Part shown: piece after piece, positions 28,001 to 37,589 of the stretch
Layout of the letters: every line of letters starts with the position of its first letter
Position numbering within the stretch: the first letter of the stretch is position 1
Made by a program: the position numbers and the translations under genes
The notes under the pieces: generated by a model
The model's input: only the letters and a program-made list of their open reading frames with translations
The model's database searches: none
What the model was told of the DNA's origin: nothing
Origin: Branchiostoma floridae
Lineage: Eukaryota; Chordata; Leptocardii; Amphioxiformes; Branchiostomatidae
Direction of reading: 5' to 3'
Assembly: GCF_000003815.2 (NCBI RefSeq)
Contig: NC_049991.1
Coordinates: 18,756,611 to 18,820,610 of the forward strand
Length of the DNA: 64,000 nt

Positions 28001-31000
28001 CATACAAACATTGTGACAACCAGCACCGAAAACAAAGGAACAAAAAGAATCAGAGGAAGCTACGGACGTACCCGTTGAGTGGGTGTGCAACGTTCCAGAA
28101 TCTGTTGACCAGGTCCCGAGCATAGCCTGCCTCCACGTCTGGAAACATCTCCACCTGTACACACATCACAGTGGTTAGGCCACACCAATTTAATTTCTTG
28201 GTTCACGGATTTTTTCATAAAAAATATGGAGCGAGAGGGCGAAATAAAAATAAAAATTGTAAAATGCTTCGGGTAAAGGTAAGGGCTAATCCCAAACATA
28301 AAGAAAAAAAAGTTTTCAGCTTGAAAAAAGTACAAAAACACTATTATTGTACTGTAACAGCACCTCGTTGAAAATTACATAAGTAGTGTCAGTTTTTATG
28401 TTTGCTACACCAGAAAGTTGGTGAATGGTTTCATTAATGGTGAAAATTTGCTGAGTGGTAATTTTCATTTTTTATTTTTTTTTCCAAAAAATAGGAGCGA
28501 GCGAATCCGTGAACCAAGAAATTAAATTGGTGTGGCCTTATGCTGACATCACACAAACTCATCAACAATCTTATGGCCAACATGAAAGACTACATTGATG
28601 TTAAACTTAATTTTGCTTTCCTACCTAGTTTTCCAGGCTCTCAAAATGGCCTTCATTTGCATTTGAAAGAAAAATGTTAGAGCTTCTAAGTTCTAACCTA
28701 GCAGTTGGGCTTTGTCACACTTCCAGACTGTTGAGCTTTGGGTGCTTTTACTCCTTGTACTAGTGTACGACGTACACTGGCATTTTAAAATGCTATCTTC
28801 CTGTACAAACATCACATTGGTATGGGGTTGGACAAGGTCCGATTGTACCCCGCCGGGCAAGTGAAATAGTCCATCGGGCAAGTTTATGTCCTACCCCACT
28901 TCACCAATCGGGCAGGTAAGATTTTCCATTGAGTGAGATTTTGATATGTTTGTTACTTTTCACAGTCATGGCATCAAGCATTGTTCAACACAGAAACAAA
29001 GTGCCAATAGTAAAAGAATTTCATTACTGGAAGTGAAAATACAGAGAAAATTTTTTTCTTTGCAATTTCAGGCAAGCGACATTATTCTTCGGACAAGTAA
29101 ATTTTTTATGTACTTGCCTGATTGGACAAGTGAACTTTAGAAAACTTGTTAAACCCTGGAAGTGAAAATGCGTAGAAAAAAGGCATTCAAATTTTGGGTA
29201 AATTTCTTACCACTTGTGCGACTGTACCAGCTTGTTGCTCCTCCAGTGTGGGAGGCTGCTGTACGACAGGTACTGGGGCTGGGGGCACCACTGGCTCATC
29301 TTCTTCATCTATATCATCTAGATCATCTAGATCATCATATTCGTCGGAGGAGGAGGAACTAGGAAAGAAAGCAAACAAAAATTTTCAAATCCTCTCATTT
29401 TGTCGTGACGAATGCTATCAGGACATTGACTGCAAATCTTCGAAAAATGGTAAATTGATGAAATGGAATGCGGGAAATTTTAAAAGTGGTTTAAGGTAGA
29501 ATGTCATCACAGCATAACCGCACAATTCAAAACCACTGAGAACACTCAATTTTCACCGTTCAAGATATCAAGTTCCTGCATTTACAGTAATACAGGGTAC
29601 TTACCTATTGATCAGAACAGGGGCAGGATGCAACACCTTTTTCTTCCTTGCTCCACCTCGATTAACTAAACAACAAAAATGTCAATCAATCAATCAATTA
29701 AACAATGCAGTCAAATGAGGTACTGAATTGTTATAACTATATATAAGGTCTTTGATTCTGATGATTTTAGATCATCTCCAGTTGCTTGAGGCAACTTAGT
29801 CAGGGTACCATCCGGGTAGTTCACTCTTATGTTCGCTTCTGCTACCCGTCTGGGGAACTGTACATTTAATTCTTTTGGTGGTGACGTCAGTTGATGAGTG
29901 AATCAAGAAATGGGTTTGATGACAACAGGCCCTCCCGCAAGTGGACGGAGGGCGTTTCGGGTGTTGGACAATTTAAAGCAATGCTAGGTTGAAAATTTTC
30001 TTTATTTCTGAAAACTGCCAAAAATCGATGCGTGCACAGATGTCATCCATATAATTTATAAACAAATCAACATGGCTTGATTACACTATACAAGCCTGTA
30101 CCTTGAGCATCTGCATCTATGATGGGGTTTTCCTGGTTCCCCACTTCCACTCCTGGGTTCGTGGTCAGATCAACGATGTCTTCAGCCAGGTCTTCCAAGG
30201 TGGAGTCACCTGTGGGGACGTCTTCATCCTCACCTGGAAAAGGTAAAGGTGAACGCCTGATTTTGAAAAGTAAACACTATTTCTACACCCAAACTACCCC
30301 CAGTTTAAAGGCTCTTGACTTTCTGAAGATGACAAAAAATCAATTATTTTGTGATCCCCAAGGTATGTTTTACCTACAAACCAATTTTATCAAAAAAAAA
30401 TATCTATGTTTGACATTTGGCCTGGTCCTTTGAATGTAGTTCCCAAAAAGTAATATTTATCCTGATGACGTCATTTGGTAACATGACTACACTAATAAAG
30501 CTGCTCATACAAACTTGCTGTCATATATCAAAATAGACTTTGGTTATTGCAGATTCAAAAAATACATGGTAGCACTGGTCCCTTTCGCCAGTTTCGGTGG
30601 TATAAAAAATGGCCCTGGCCCATGGACTTCAACTTTTTGAGAGAATTAAGAGGGTTGTTCTTCGTAGTATCTAGGGCATGTTTTACCCTGTGCAAAATCT
30701 ATAGTCTCCTTTATCTAGCCTTTACTAGCATTTGACTACTCGTGAGAAATTAGCCACAACATCTCAAAAGCCAGACAGACAGTACTAAAAGTTACCGTCA
30801 GAAATGCTGATGGGCGAGCCCTGCTTCTCCAGCAGACTGTCGATGCACCTGTTCAGCAGGATGTGCCTGTAAGATGAGGAAGCAAAACAACGTCAATATC
30901 AGGTCTCTTGATATGATACAATTACGGATAGAAATTAGGAAAAGAAGATTGAGAACAATTTTACAGCATTTTCCTTACTCAGATGCAGGGCTGTCTCCAG

Positions 31001-33286
31001 AACCTGTCCTTCCGCCATAGGACAGAAATTTGGCTTTTGGGGCATCCTTTCCATCCCCAAAATCTGAACTTGATGAAAATGTGTTTTCATATGCTTAAAG
31101 ATTGAGCAACAAAAATGAACATCTTGGGCCAAAAACTGAGTTGGAGGAGGGAAAAATCTAAAGCCAGGGACAGCCCTACTCAAGTCACACCGAAAATTCC
31201 ATGTCCCTTGCCAGTGCTTGACCCAAAAGAGGATAAGGTTGAAGCAAGTTTTCACTAGGGTCATAAGCTGGTTAACCAGAACTGAGAAGTCCTGGAGCAT
31301 TTTTTTCTAGGCCTTACTTGGCTAACAGTTCTGCCTGGTCGTCGGCAGTGACGGCAGCACGTAGAACCCTATGGCTGAGGTGTGGGAAGACTTGGGACAG
31401 CTGCATCACTACCCACTGTTCATCTTCAGTTAGAGATGGTCCAGCTTCACTTAGGGATGGTCCAGCTCTGCATTAAAACAAACATACATACAACATCAAC
31501 TCTGCATCACTACCCACTGTTCATCCTCACTTAGAGATGGTCCAGCTTCACTTACGGATGGTCCAGCTCTGAGAGGAAAGAATATATAGAATATACAGTC
31601 AAACATACATGTTAAAGTGACCACCTCTACATAAAAATCACCTGGCAAATGTGGCCACTTTTTATGGTCCCTTGGATTCGTTGGAATCGGATTGGATAAT
31701 TTTTCCTGTTGACACAAGCATTAACAATTTTGTCTATACCTTACCAGGGTTCTAGCCAGGATTTCAGTTTAGCGTAGTGGGAATGGCATGGTAGCGAAGT
31801 GAATCATCAGGAGATTGGAGTGGAAGGGGGGTCTTGGCCCTTCCACGATGAGATTTAGAAAAATGTTGAGTTAAAAGTTGGCACTCTGTTAACATCACAT
31901 GTAATTTGAAGGATTTTTTGGTCAGTTTTGAGTGGCATATTATCATTTTTCATTGTTCAGACATTGATTAGACATTTTTGAACAACCAAATGATAGCAAA
32001 GCGCCACTACACTAGTTAGAAATTAGCGTAGTGGTCACAAATTGCAGCGTGGTGGCCCACTACTGCTTACCTCATTAAAACCAATTTAGTCTTTATTATT
32101 TACCTGTCCACATAAACCAGTAATCATTGGCCAGGCCGATGTAAGCCCTTTCAGAGAAATTCTAGGTAAATAAAGGTAAATGCCCTGAAAAAGGAAACAA
32201 TCCTTGTCTGAACCATTGTTTTGATTTGCATAACAATTGTCCAGACGGGTTTTGTTTCCTTTTTATGGGGCCTTTACCTTTGACATATTATTACCTAGAA
32301 TCCTGTTGCCACACATGAGTTCTGACATCAGTATTTGCTTTCTTTGTTTAACTACATTTGACTACAATGATTTGAAAAAAAAAACTAGTATCACATGAAC
32401 AGGTGGTAAAGTCATCAATCAAACGGCATGCAACAGTGCCCGGCAGAATTCCAAACAAAAATAATTTTATCATTTGATCTTAATCACAAAATAACTACAG
32501 GCGGCTAAGCAATTTTGTCAAATTATTCTACTATTGGACACAAACTATTTTTTCATTTCCATTTTTCTAAAAAAACAAAAACTGCGCTAGAAGTTTTCAG
32601 TTTCGAACAGGAAGTGATGTAAATCGCATGCGGAAGTCGGGCTACGGTCGGGAAAATATGTGAATAATCAAATATTCGCCATATTTTCGTTGGAAATTTC
32701 TCTCTCGAAATTTGTATGAATCAAATGTACATGTTAGAGAGCCTTTATAAAAGGTAATTCACACCTAAAGAACAAAACAAAAGGCGTGAAACCTTTCCTG
32801 CCGCCGGCCTGGTCTCAGTTGTCAGTCCATAACAAATGACTGATAAGCGCGCACGTATACACATATGCAAATAATTTGCATCGATGTCGGCGAGCGATGG
32901 TACCAACGGAAAGCCCGCCAAAATGAACCGACGCCAGACACACAACCTACGGCCCATAAATAGAGACATAAAACACTTCCATCAGGATATAAAAATCCAA
33001 ACAATGGCGGGCTAAATTCACCACAAATCATTCCGAAACCACAACTGACCCTTGGACATGCGTTCTACCCGAGACTTCCGCCGATGACCAACACAACACT
33101 TTTCCCCGTGGAATTTCGCTAATATCTTGTAAAATCCCTCACACACTCCCACAAATTTCACTCAGAATACGGTTCAAACCCTTACCGAGCTGGTGAACTG
33201 ACACTGGGACCTCTGTTGTCCATGCTGTTGGCGAAATTTGGGCGGCAAACCGACGGCCCAGCGCACGGCCACATCTCCTCCGCCAT
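13341..33286 (-). CDS. RNF216: RNF216/Triad3-type RBR E3 ubiquitin-protein ligase, 22 coding exons
   Basis: Exons in transcript order: 33186-33286, 31318-31467, 30796-30866, 30102-30233, 29605-29665, 29211-29358, 28072-28154, 27414-27507, 26832-26924, 26136-26235, 25529-25630, 24752-24894, 23623-23811, 22515-22563, 21957-22056, 21089-21167, 20457-20554, 20043-20124, 19127-19267, 18323-18386, 14099-14424, 13341-13607. All have GT-AG boundaries and compatible phases. The sum is 2673 nt, or 890 residues, close to the vertebrate protein. Order: acidic N-terminus, a region typical of the family, RING1 (from Cys450), IBR, RING2, a charged helix and a proline-rich tail. RNF216 assembles ubiquitin chains and acts in innate-immune signalling, autophagy and neurons/gonads in vertebrates. 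Introns hold several partial exon copies, described separately. Confidence 0.95.
13720..14040. repeat. Dispersed repeat family A, copy 1 (RNF216 intron 21)
   Basis: A ~300-bp unit begins with caatcgggcaagtgaa and ends with gacaagtgaattttagaaaac. Shared internal marks are gcatcaagcattggtcaac and aataaaagaatt. Other copies lie at 25170-25450 and 28825-29165, all in this gene's introns. No terminal inverted repeats or coding capacity were seen. Confidence 0.7.
17266..17330. repeat. ACCATTGA-type minisatellite
   Basis: An 8/16-bp alternation of gaaccattgaaccatg repeats several times. Just to its left is a separate short repeat, ttggaagggcc, in three copies. Both are in RNF216 intron 20. Confidence 0.8.
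17425..17590 (-). mobile_element. SINE-like fragment, minus strand
   Basis: Read on the minus strand, gttgtggcacaacggctagagc followed by ggtcctgagtttgatactcg resembles degenerate tRNA A and B boxes. It is followed by a 100-bp body. This is a weaker member of the tRNA-derived repeats in this window. Confidence 0.4.
17633..17682 (-). CDS. RNF216: Candidate alternative last exon of RNF216 (copy of exon 21 start)
   Basis: Within intron 20 a 37-nt near-copy of the start of exon 21 follows an intact acceptor (TGTTACAG). Exon 20 ends in phase 1, and joining here gives [16 protein letters not shown] and then TAA, a 17-codon terminal exon ending at 17633. The copy differs from exon 21 by two C/T changes over the shared part and then diverges. 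If used, it would replace the proline-rich tail and final helix (about 197 residues) by 16 residues. It could equally be an inert duplication. Confidence 0.45.
17840..18025 (-). mobile_element. tRNA-derived SINE, minus strand
   Basis: Read on the minus strand there is a perfect Pol III B box, ggttcgaatcc, about 50 nt after an A-box-like segment (tgtggagtaactgcaggg). Then comes the body with acttttcccacttcagtcagg and ctagacgcagtggatatg. Similar bodies occur at 27590-27830, 53245-53460 and 58340-58580. Confidence 0.7.
18554..18582. repeat. (GGTA)n microsatellite
   Basis: About six perfect GTAG tetramers in RNF216 intron 19. Confidence 0.95.
19127..23811 (-). CDS. RNF216: RNF216 exons 13-19: RING1-IBR-RING2 catalytic core
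   Basis: Exon 13 (23623-23811) encodes most of RING1: IECGCCFGE, then [12 protein letters not shown]. Exon 14 adds [13 protein letters not shown]. Exon 16 opens the IBR with RCPSCDY and CQNPEC, and exon 17 continues TCRHCKEDW. Exons 18-19 form RING2: [16 protein letters not shown], then [14 protein letters not shown]. By analogy with human RNF216 the catalytic cysteine that takes ubiquitin from E2 is the one in MTC, about residue 628. All zinc ligands I could check are present, so the canonical splice product should be active. Confidence 0.93.
21700..21796. mobile_element. LINE 3' end with (AATA)n tail
   Basis: gggctagccctttgtaatag, then ggctagttgggcagccct, then gcagccaaacc, ending in four AATA units, is the pattern of a truncated non-LTR retrotransposon 3' end inserted in an intron of RNF216. 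No coding part is present. Confidence 0.5.
23160..23272. repeat. Dispersed repeat family B, partial copy
   Basis: Marks such as tggtgcaggtaaaatttgtc and cagaaaaaagtatttc are shared with 24395-24715 and 25765-26115. Only the right third of the unit is present here. Confidence 0.7.
23297..23622 (-). repeat. 108-bp in-frame tandem copies of RNF216 exon 13 3' half with repeated splice donors
   Basis: Downstream (in transcript sense) of exon 13 three more units follow at a 108-109-bp step; cctgtcctgc begins at 23297, 23406, 23514 and, for the exon itself, 23622. Each unit has an (AAAC)n/(GTTT)n tract and a copy of the exon end encoding [26 protein letters not shown] sequence (given here by its ends only), finishing with the donor context GGACAG|GTTTGT. 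Units one and two stay in frame with the exon (36 codons each). The most distal unit carries one extra base and shifts frame. No copy has its own acceptor, so the copies would work only as alternative 5' splice sites of exon 13. Confidence 0.9.
23850..24310 (-). pseudogene. Degenerate tandem copies of RNF216 exon 13 5' half
   Basis: Segments matching the first part of exon 13 and its acceptor recur at about 23865-23945, 24005-24100, 24125-24220 and, weakly, 24265-24310. The second is almost perfect (cttcgtactgctcctcgttt, ggtggtctgcttcctggaca), including the polypyrimidine-AG. The others have substitutions and short deletions. None reaches the Cys-rich half or carries a donor. They look like a local duplication ladder of about 120-130 bp. 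Confidence 0.75.
24395..24715. repeat. Dispersed repeat family B, copy
   Basis: The unit starts cagggctgaaataccacctg, contains the small palindrome ctgcatatgcag, and ends cagaaaaaagtatttcgagcc. The match with 25765-26115 covers about 320 bp with scattered differences. Function unknown. Confidence 0.75.
24752..33286 (-). CDS. RNF216: RNF216 exons 1-12: N-terminal half
   Basis: The start ATG at 33286 gives [13 protein letters not shown]. Exon 2 contains a seven-residue tandem, AGPSLSE then AGPSLTE. Exon 6 has an acidic run, [14 protein letters not shown], after a serine cluster, likely a disordered interaction segment. Exons 7-10 carry family landmarks: [32 protein letters not shown] and [13 protein letters not shown]. 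Exon 12 is rich in Lys/Glu and likely helical ([12 protein letters not shown]), leading into RING1. These exons confirm that this is RNF216 and not another RBR ligase. Confidence 0.9.
24972..25024. repeat. (AT)n microsatellite
   Basis: About 25 AT dinucleotides after an A-run, in RNF216 intron 11. Confidence 0.97.
25170..25450. repeat. Dispersed repeat family A, copy 2
   Basis: Contains gggcaagtgaatgtcc, accaatcattggtcaac and aataaaagaatt in the same order as the copies at 13720 and 28825. Confidence 0.7.
25765..26115. repeat. Dispersed repeat family B, full copy
   Basis: Runs from gggctcgaaataccacctgc to aaagtactttgagcc. It shares marks with 24395-24715 along its whole length, including ttggtccatgtactg-like and tgattcatacttcct-like blocks. 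Confidence 0.75.
27590..27830 (-). mobile_element. tRNA-derived SINE, minus strand
   Basis: Minus-strand reading gives an A-box-like gtgtggcataactgcaag, a B-box-like gagttcaactcc and a ~170-bp body with acccaggtgtaaaaatgggt and gccctagacacagtagatta, matching the 17840 and 58340 copies. It ends next to exon 8 of RNF216. Confidence 0.7.
28178..28537. mobile_element. PIF/Harbinger-like MITE with TTA target duplication
   Basis: The left end ggccacaccaatttaatttc is an exact mirror of the right end gaaattaaattggtgtggcc, and pairing extends through ttggttcacggatt. TTA flanks both sides (28175-28177 and 28538-28540). TWA duplications are the mark of PIF/Harbinger. The element is 360 bp, has no transposase, and sits in RNF216 intron 6. 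Confidence 0.8.
28825..29165. repeat. Dispersed repeat family A, copy 3
   Basis: Starts near gggcaagtgaaatagtcc and ends at gacaagtgaactttagaaaac. It carries gcatcaagcattgttcaac. It lies immediately beside exon 6 of RNF216. Confidence 0.7.
31502..31568 (-). pseudogene. Partial copy of RNF216 exon 2 upstream of the real exon
   Basis: On the minus strand a near-copy of the first ~65 nt of exon 2 lies 101 bp upstream of the real one. It has its own acceptor (CTCTCAG) and an open frame reading [27 protein letters not shown] sequence (ends RAGPSV and WVVMQ). It has no convincing donor at the break, so it is probably a non-functional pseudo-exon. Confidence 0.7.
32170..32282. mobile_element. Fold-back MITE
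   Basis: ggtaaatgccctgaaaaagg pairs with cctttttatggggcctttacc-like sequence at the other end, and gaaacaatccttgtctg pairs with cagacgggttttgtttc. Non-coding, in RNF216 intron 1. Confidence 0.65.
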
Positions 33287-33430
33287 CTTGACTAGAAATG
33301 ACTGTCACTTGATTTGCGCGGGTACACCTTCCCACAATGCACGGCGGTTTAAATCCCAGGAGACTAGCGCGTTTTTTGGCGACGCCCCCGGAACGGAGCG
33401 TAGTGTGCATTCAGGTTATCGGCATACATA
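33287..33430 (-). promoter_or_regulatory. RNF216 5' UTR/promoter, CpG-rich
   Basis: The ~150 bp upstream of the RNF216 ATG are GC- and CpG-rich (cggcggtttaaatcc, gcgcgttttttggcgacgcc, ccggaacggagcg) compared with surrounding DNA. The downstream CpG density continues into intron 1 to about 32.8 kb. No TATA box is placed well for the ATG. Confidence 0.45.
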
Positions 33431-35350
33431 TGTTTTTCTAGCCTGATTAAATCTCCATTATAGCAGCCCGCCAAACATTCGCCGGCCCCCTAGATGGGCG
33501 GGGAGGGGCCAGTTACAGCCCTGGACAACGGAGTTTGTGTTACACAGACTAATGTTTTTCCAAGGGGAAAATCTGGTATTCATACGGCCCTGAAAAAATA
33601 CGATTCTATCTTCTTTTTTTTCAATTTTCACCGAAGTGTAGATCGGAACATTTACCAGTAGAATTGGCAACTCTACCAGGTTGCACTGATCTCTACTTTG
33701 ACGTACAGTCAAACCTGTCTATAGCGGACGCTCAAGGGACTGGAGAAATGTGGCCACTATAGACAGATGATTGTAGAGAAAATGCCGATCAATTGACCAC
33801 GCGCAATAAGTTACACGTGATTTCAGTACCCACCAATCTTTCTCACCAAGTAACATTGCACTTTACACGACCTTCCTCACTTCACCCAGGTGTTAAAAAA
33901 ATGGGTACCTGACTTCGGTCGGAGAGGTAAAAGACTACCTTTACCTGTACTGTGTATGTGGCACTTAATATAAGTTACAAAACTTGCGTGCAGTGCCACA
34001 TTGTCCTCGTCTGTCCAAAGGCAAATATTAAAAAAAAAAGAGTAACATTGGTTCCATAATGACCCTGTCGGGAACTCCAAATGTCCTCGCAAACTCCGAT
34101 TTTAAACTCGGTACAGGACCGAGCCAACTCTCCATAGAAAGTATGTTGAAATACACTGGAACAAGCCTTCAGAGAAGTACTAATCCCAATTTCAATCTTA
34201 AAATTTTTCTCCACCAGACAGTCACAAGGGTCATCTTTGTACCCACTAAAAGAACCACTTCCGAGCTAGCAAACCTTGCCACATGGCTACATTCAAATCG
34301 TCTAACACTGAATGTTGCTAAGACTAAGTGGATCCTTTTCGGTACTAGTGGGAAGTTAAGAGCAGTACCTCCACTTAGAATCCAAATTGCTCAGGAAACA
34401 GTTGACCAAGTGTATCAACTCAAATACCTAGGTGTTCTCCTTGATTGCAATATCTCATGGAACACATTGACATGGTATGTTCCAAGGTATCTAAGACAAT
34501 AGGCTAAGATCATGTATACAGGTGTATGCATATATGGTTCTACCACTATTATTCGTTCACATAAGAATTGTTGGACATAAAACAAAGTCTCCCAGGATGA
34601 AAACTCACCTTACCGGTTTGTCAATATGCAAATTATTGCGAAACGGGCCTTTTTCCGACACTAGACAACTGCTCGAGAGAGACGCCTGAGTTCAGTCTCT
34701 TTTCTGCGGAAGCGGCTTTCTAGGATATATAGTTTGGCAGTTCGTTGGCTTTCCCCGTGACGGTCCCAACTCACAACTTAGCAAAAACTGCCGCCCTGGT
34801 CTCGCCTGCAAGCGACTGAAATTATGGTAAGAGTTAAGATAATATTCGGGACCTTTTCAGGCAAATTTGTTTGTGGGGGTGTTGAAGATTTTTAATAATA
34901 ATGCATTATAGGGCAAGGACGAGATAATTACATGTAGAAGCCACATCTTTTATCTCTTGTAGGGGGTAGTTATGTTGGAAGCTTCAAGGATTGCATTCTG
35001 TGACTGGCCTCCCTTAACATAGGGAGGGGACTAAGGCTACTTATGTGGTTGGACGAGTTGGACGAGTTGGTGCATTGCTGAGGCTCCAGTGTGAATGTAC
35101 CTCATTTCAAGGAGGTTCTATATTTAACCCCCTTGTTCATTTCAATCCAGATAGACTTCTATATGGCTTGTGTGGTTTGATTCTTGTATTGTTTTCTGTT
35201 TCAGGTGTCGATTCTTCAAAAAAAACCTGCGCATACAAGTTAGTATAGGATGATACACTACCACTAAACAAACCATCAATATAATTGTTACCTTTTACCG
35301 ATCGTGCTTTAACCGATCCGTGTCCCCGGCCGGAAAGACTTCTGACAAAC
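33431..35350. other. Divergent intergenic region between RNF216 and the fucosyltransferase
   Basis: Holds a SINE body fragment (33880-33945), a LINE reverse-transcriptase fragment (34170-34502) and probable 5' UTR parts of the fucosyltransferase. At 34820-34835 the sequence attatg|gtaagagt is a good splice donor, and at 35195-35205 tttctgtttcag is a good acceptor. A non-coding first exon spliced to the coding exon is therefore plausible. Confidence 0.45.
34170..34502 (+). pseudogene. Non-LTR retrotransposon reverse-transcriptase fragment
   Basis: The open frame contains LATWLHSNRLTLNVAKTKW, then ILFGTSGKL, and later YQLKYLGVLLDCNISW. This order is the conserved C-terminal part of LINE reverse transcriptases (Jockey/CR1-like). 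It lacks the catalytic YADD part and breaks off at both ends, so it is a dead fragment. Confidence 0.8.
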
Positions 35351-36724
35351 ATGGAGACTGGTGAAAAGGCGGTCAAGACTACCTTTGTACCAAGCACCTT
35401 TCTCAAAAAGACTGGAACAGTAATACTTGCATTACTGATTCTAACTGCGTTTTGTACGTACATAACGTATACTGGATATGCAGAGAAATATTCGGTCTTC
35501 CTAAATGGTCCAGTTGCCCCGGGCCCCCAAAATGAAATAAAAGATCTGCTCCATGGACTGAAGCATGTGTCCAGCATTCAGCGTTCAGCACTCCCCAGGA
35601 GCAGTCACTTTATATCTGACATCTCTGACAACAACCCTTCGTCACGATTCTATTCCGTCTGGAGCGAAGAAACCACACAGATAGCGAGGAAGACAACACA
35701 AGAAGACAGGAAGAAAATTCTTGTCTGGAACCCCTGGCCCACGATATCGATGCTCGGCCGCCGCGCATGTCCATCCATGCCACAGTGTGAATTTACAAAA
35801 GATCGCAGAGAAGTTGCAGATGCGAATGCTGTAATCTTTTGGTTCGCGACAATCCCACACGTCTACAACAGTTCCTGGTTCCCCCAGTCACGGCCTGCTG
35901 ACCAACACTGGATAATGCGTACACCAGACTGTCCTCACTTCACAAGGAACCACGACTGGAAGTCCTACGGAGGTGTCTTCAACCGGACCATGACCTACAG
36001 GAACGATTCAGACATCTACATGCCCTGGGGGCACATCACACAACTTTATGAAGAAATTGCCAGAAAACCAGACACTTTGGGTAGACATTACCCCAAACAG
36101 AAGGATAAGATAGTCATATGGTATGTGAGTAATTGCTACAAACACCTGACTCGGTTTGCCTATGCTAATGAGCTGATGAAGTACATCCAAGTGGACGTGT
36201 TTGGTGGTTGTGGAGCTGACTACTGTGGGCTTGGGCCGGGAGGGAGGGATTGTTTCACAAACCATTTGCGCCAGTACAAGTTCTACTTAGCATTTGAAAA
36301 CTTCAAATGTGTAGAGTATATAACAGAAAAGTTCTGGCTCAATGGCCTGAAACGCGATGCCGTGCCGGTTGTTTTGGGTGCACCTAGGAGGGACTATGAG
36401 AGATTTGCTCCACCCAATTCTTTCATTCACGTAGACGATTTCAAATCCCCTCGAGCGTTGGCAAGCTACTTATTATATCTAAGTAAACATGATGACAAGT
36501 ATATGCAGTATTTTGCTTGGAAAACCAACCCTCCAAAGAACCTCCCACCGTATAAAGGGGCCTGGTGTGAAGTATGTAAGAAGCTTGTACAGGTAAATCC
36601 CAAGGAGAGAAAGGTCTATAATGACATTGACAAGTGGTGGAGGGGGGAAAACTATGAGTTCTGTGAACCCGTGGTCATGTTAGATGGGATACGGCGCAAA
36701 GAGCTTGCAGTGCATTATCCCTGA
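35351..36724 (+). CDS. Alpha-1,3-fucosyltransferase family 10 (GT10), type II Golgi enzyme
   Basis: This is a 457-residue protein from a single coding exon. The ATG at 35351 has a favourable context (acaaacATGG) and follows a possible 5' UTR acceptor near 35205. Upstream codons are open but have no ATG. Layout: short cytosolic N-terminus, one signal-anchor (about residues 21-42, VILALLILTAFCTYI), a stem, then the catalytic domain. The GT10 signature is clear at about residues 313-326 (LAFENF, EYITEKFW), followed by VPVVLG and DDFKSPRALASYL. The enzyme would transfer fucose from GDP-fucose to GlcNAc on N-glycans or Lewis-type glycans; the acceptor cannot be read from sequence. Several N-X-S/T sites and a cysteine-rich end (WCEVCKKL) suit invertebrate members. 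The pattern is unlike FUT10/11. Confidence 0.93.
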   Translation: METGEKAVKTTFVPSTFLKKTGTVILALLILTAFCTYITYTGYAEKYSVFLNGPVAPGPQNEIKDLLHGLKHVSSIQRSALPRSSHFISDISDNNPSSRFYSVWSEETTQIARKTTQEDRKKILVWNPWPTISMLGRRACPSMPQCEFTKDRREVADANAVIFWFATIPHVYNSSWFPQSRPADQHWIMRTPDCPHFTRNHDWKSYGGVFNRTMTYRNDSDIYMPWGHITQLYEEIARKPDTLGRHYPKQKDKIVIWYVSNCYKHLTRFAYANELMKYIQVDVFGGCGADYCGLGPGGRDCFTNHLRQYKFYLAFENFKCVEYITEKFWLNGLKRDAVPVVLGAPRRDYERFAPPNSFIHVDDFKSPRALASYLLYLSKHDDKYMQYFAWKTNPPKNLPPYKGAWCEVCKKLVQVNPKERKVYNDIDKWWRGENYEFCEPVVMLDGIRRKELAVHYP

Positions 36725-36730
36725 TTGTAA

Positions 36731-36945
36731 TTAACGCTAGTTCACCTTTATACGCGGGGTAACCTATTTCCGTTGTTTAGACAAAAAACAAGGGCTCAGG
36801 GATATCAAGTCAACGGACGGTGGTTTCAAACAGCAAAACTTTGAAACTATTCCACTTTGAAATCATCGTCCTTCTACCTGATATCGTCATGATTTTAAAA
36901 ACAACGGATATAGGTTACCCAGCGAATAAAGGTCAACTGTCGTTA
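36731..36945. mobile_element. Palindromic MITE, copy 1
   Basis: The left arm ttaacgctagttcaccttta is mirrored by taaaggtcaactgtcgtta, with inner arms ggtaacctatttccgttgt and acaacggatataggttacc. A second copy lies at 39384-39600. It is inserted just after the fucosyltransferase stop codon and may supply part of its 3' UTR. Confidence 0.75.
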
Positions 36946-37589
36946 CTTCCATGCAAAATGGAGGTATAGTTTTTTTTTTTTTTTTACTTTTCATGTGTGT
37001 CTGCGGGGAAAATCTCAAGGATAGATTTTTATGATATTTGGTACGTGGTAAGATGTTGTGAATCTGACGGTGATGACTGATTTTTGGTCTCCTGGTGGTT
37101 AATTTTGGTACCGCAGCATGACTTTCTGGATTTGTACCTTTTTTATTGTAACATATAAGTAAATAACATGATGGCGACACACTCAAGCTCAACACGCTAA
37201 TTTTCGTGTCGTCATCAAAAACAAACTGAAAGTACAAACGAACATCGGAACAATTACAGACAAGAAAAGCATATAACAAAGGTAATGTTGAGTAAAACCA
37301 CATAACGAAATCATAGAATATAAGAAAAATACATTTGTATACAGGTGGATTTTTATATTTCAGCCATACCATAGGTATGGTGAAATATATTGTATTCGTA
37401 ATGTTTCTTTCTTTCTTTCTTCTTTCTCCTGCCAAATCTTCAACTCAAATCAACTCCGCCGTTTTTTAACCGATTGACTTGAAATTTGGCACAAAGATAG
37501 AGTAAGCCAATACCCCCAGGTGTTTTTTTTCATTTTTTTCATATCTGCCTTTAAAATGATTTTATTGAGGTTTTTGTCAATTTTTATGT

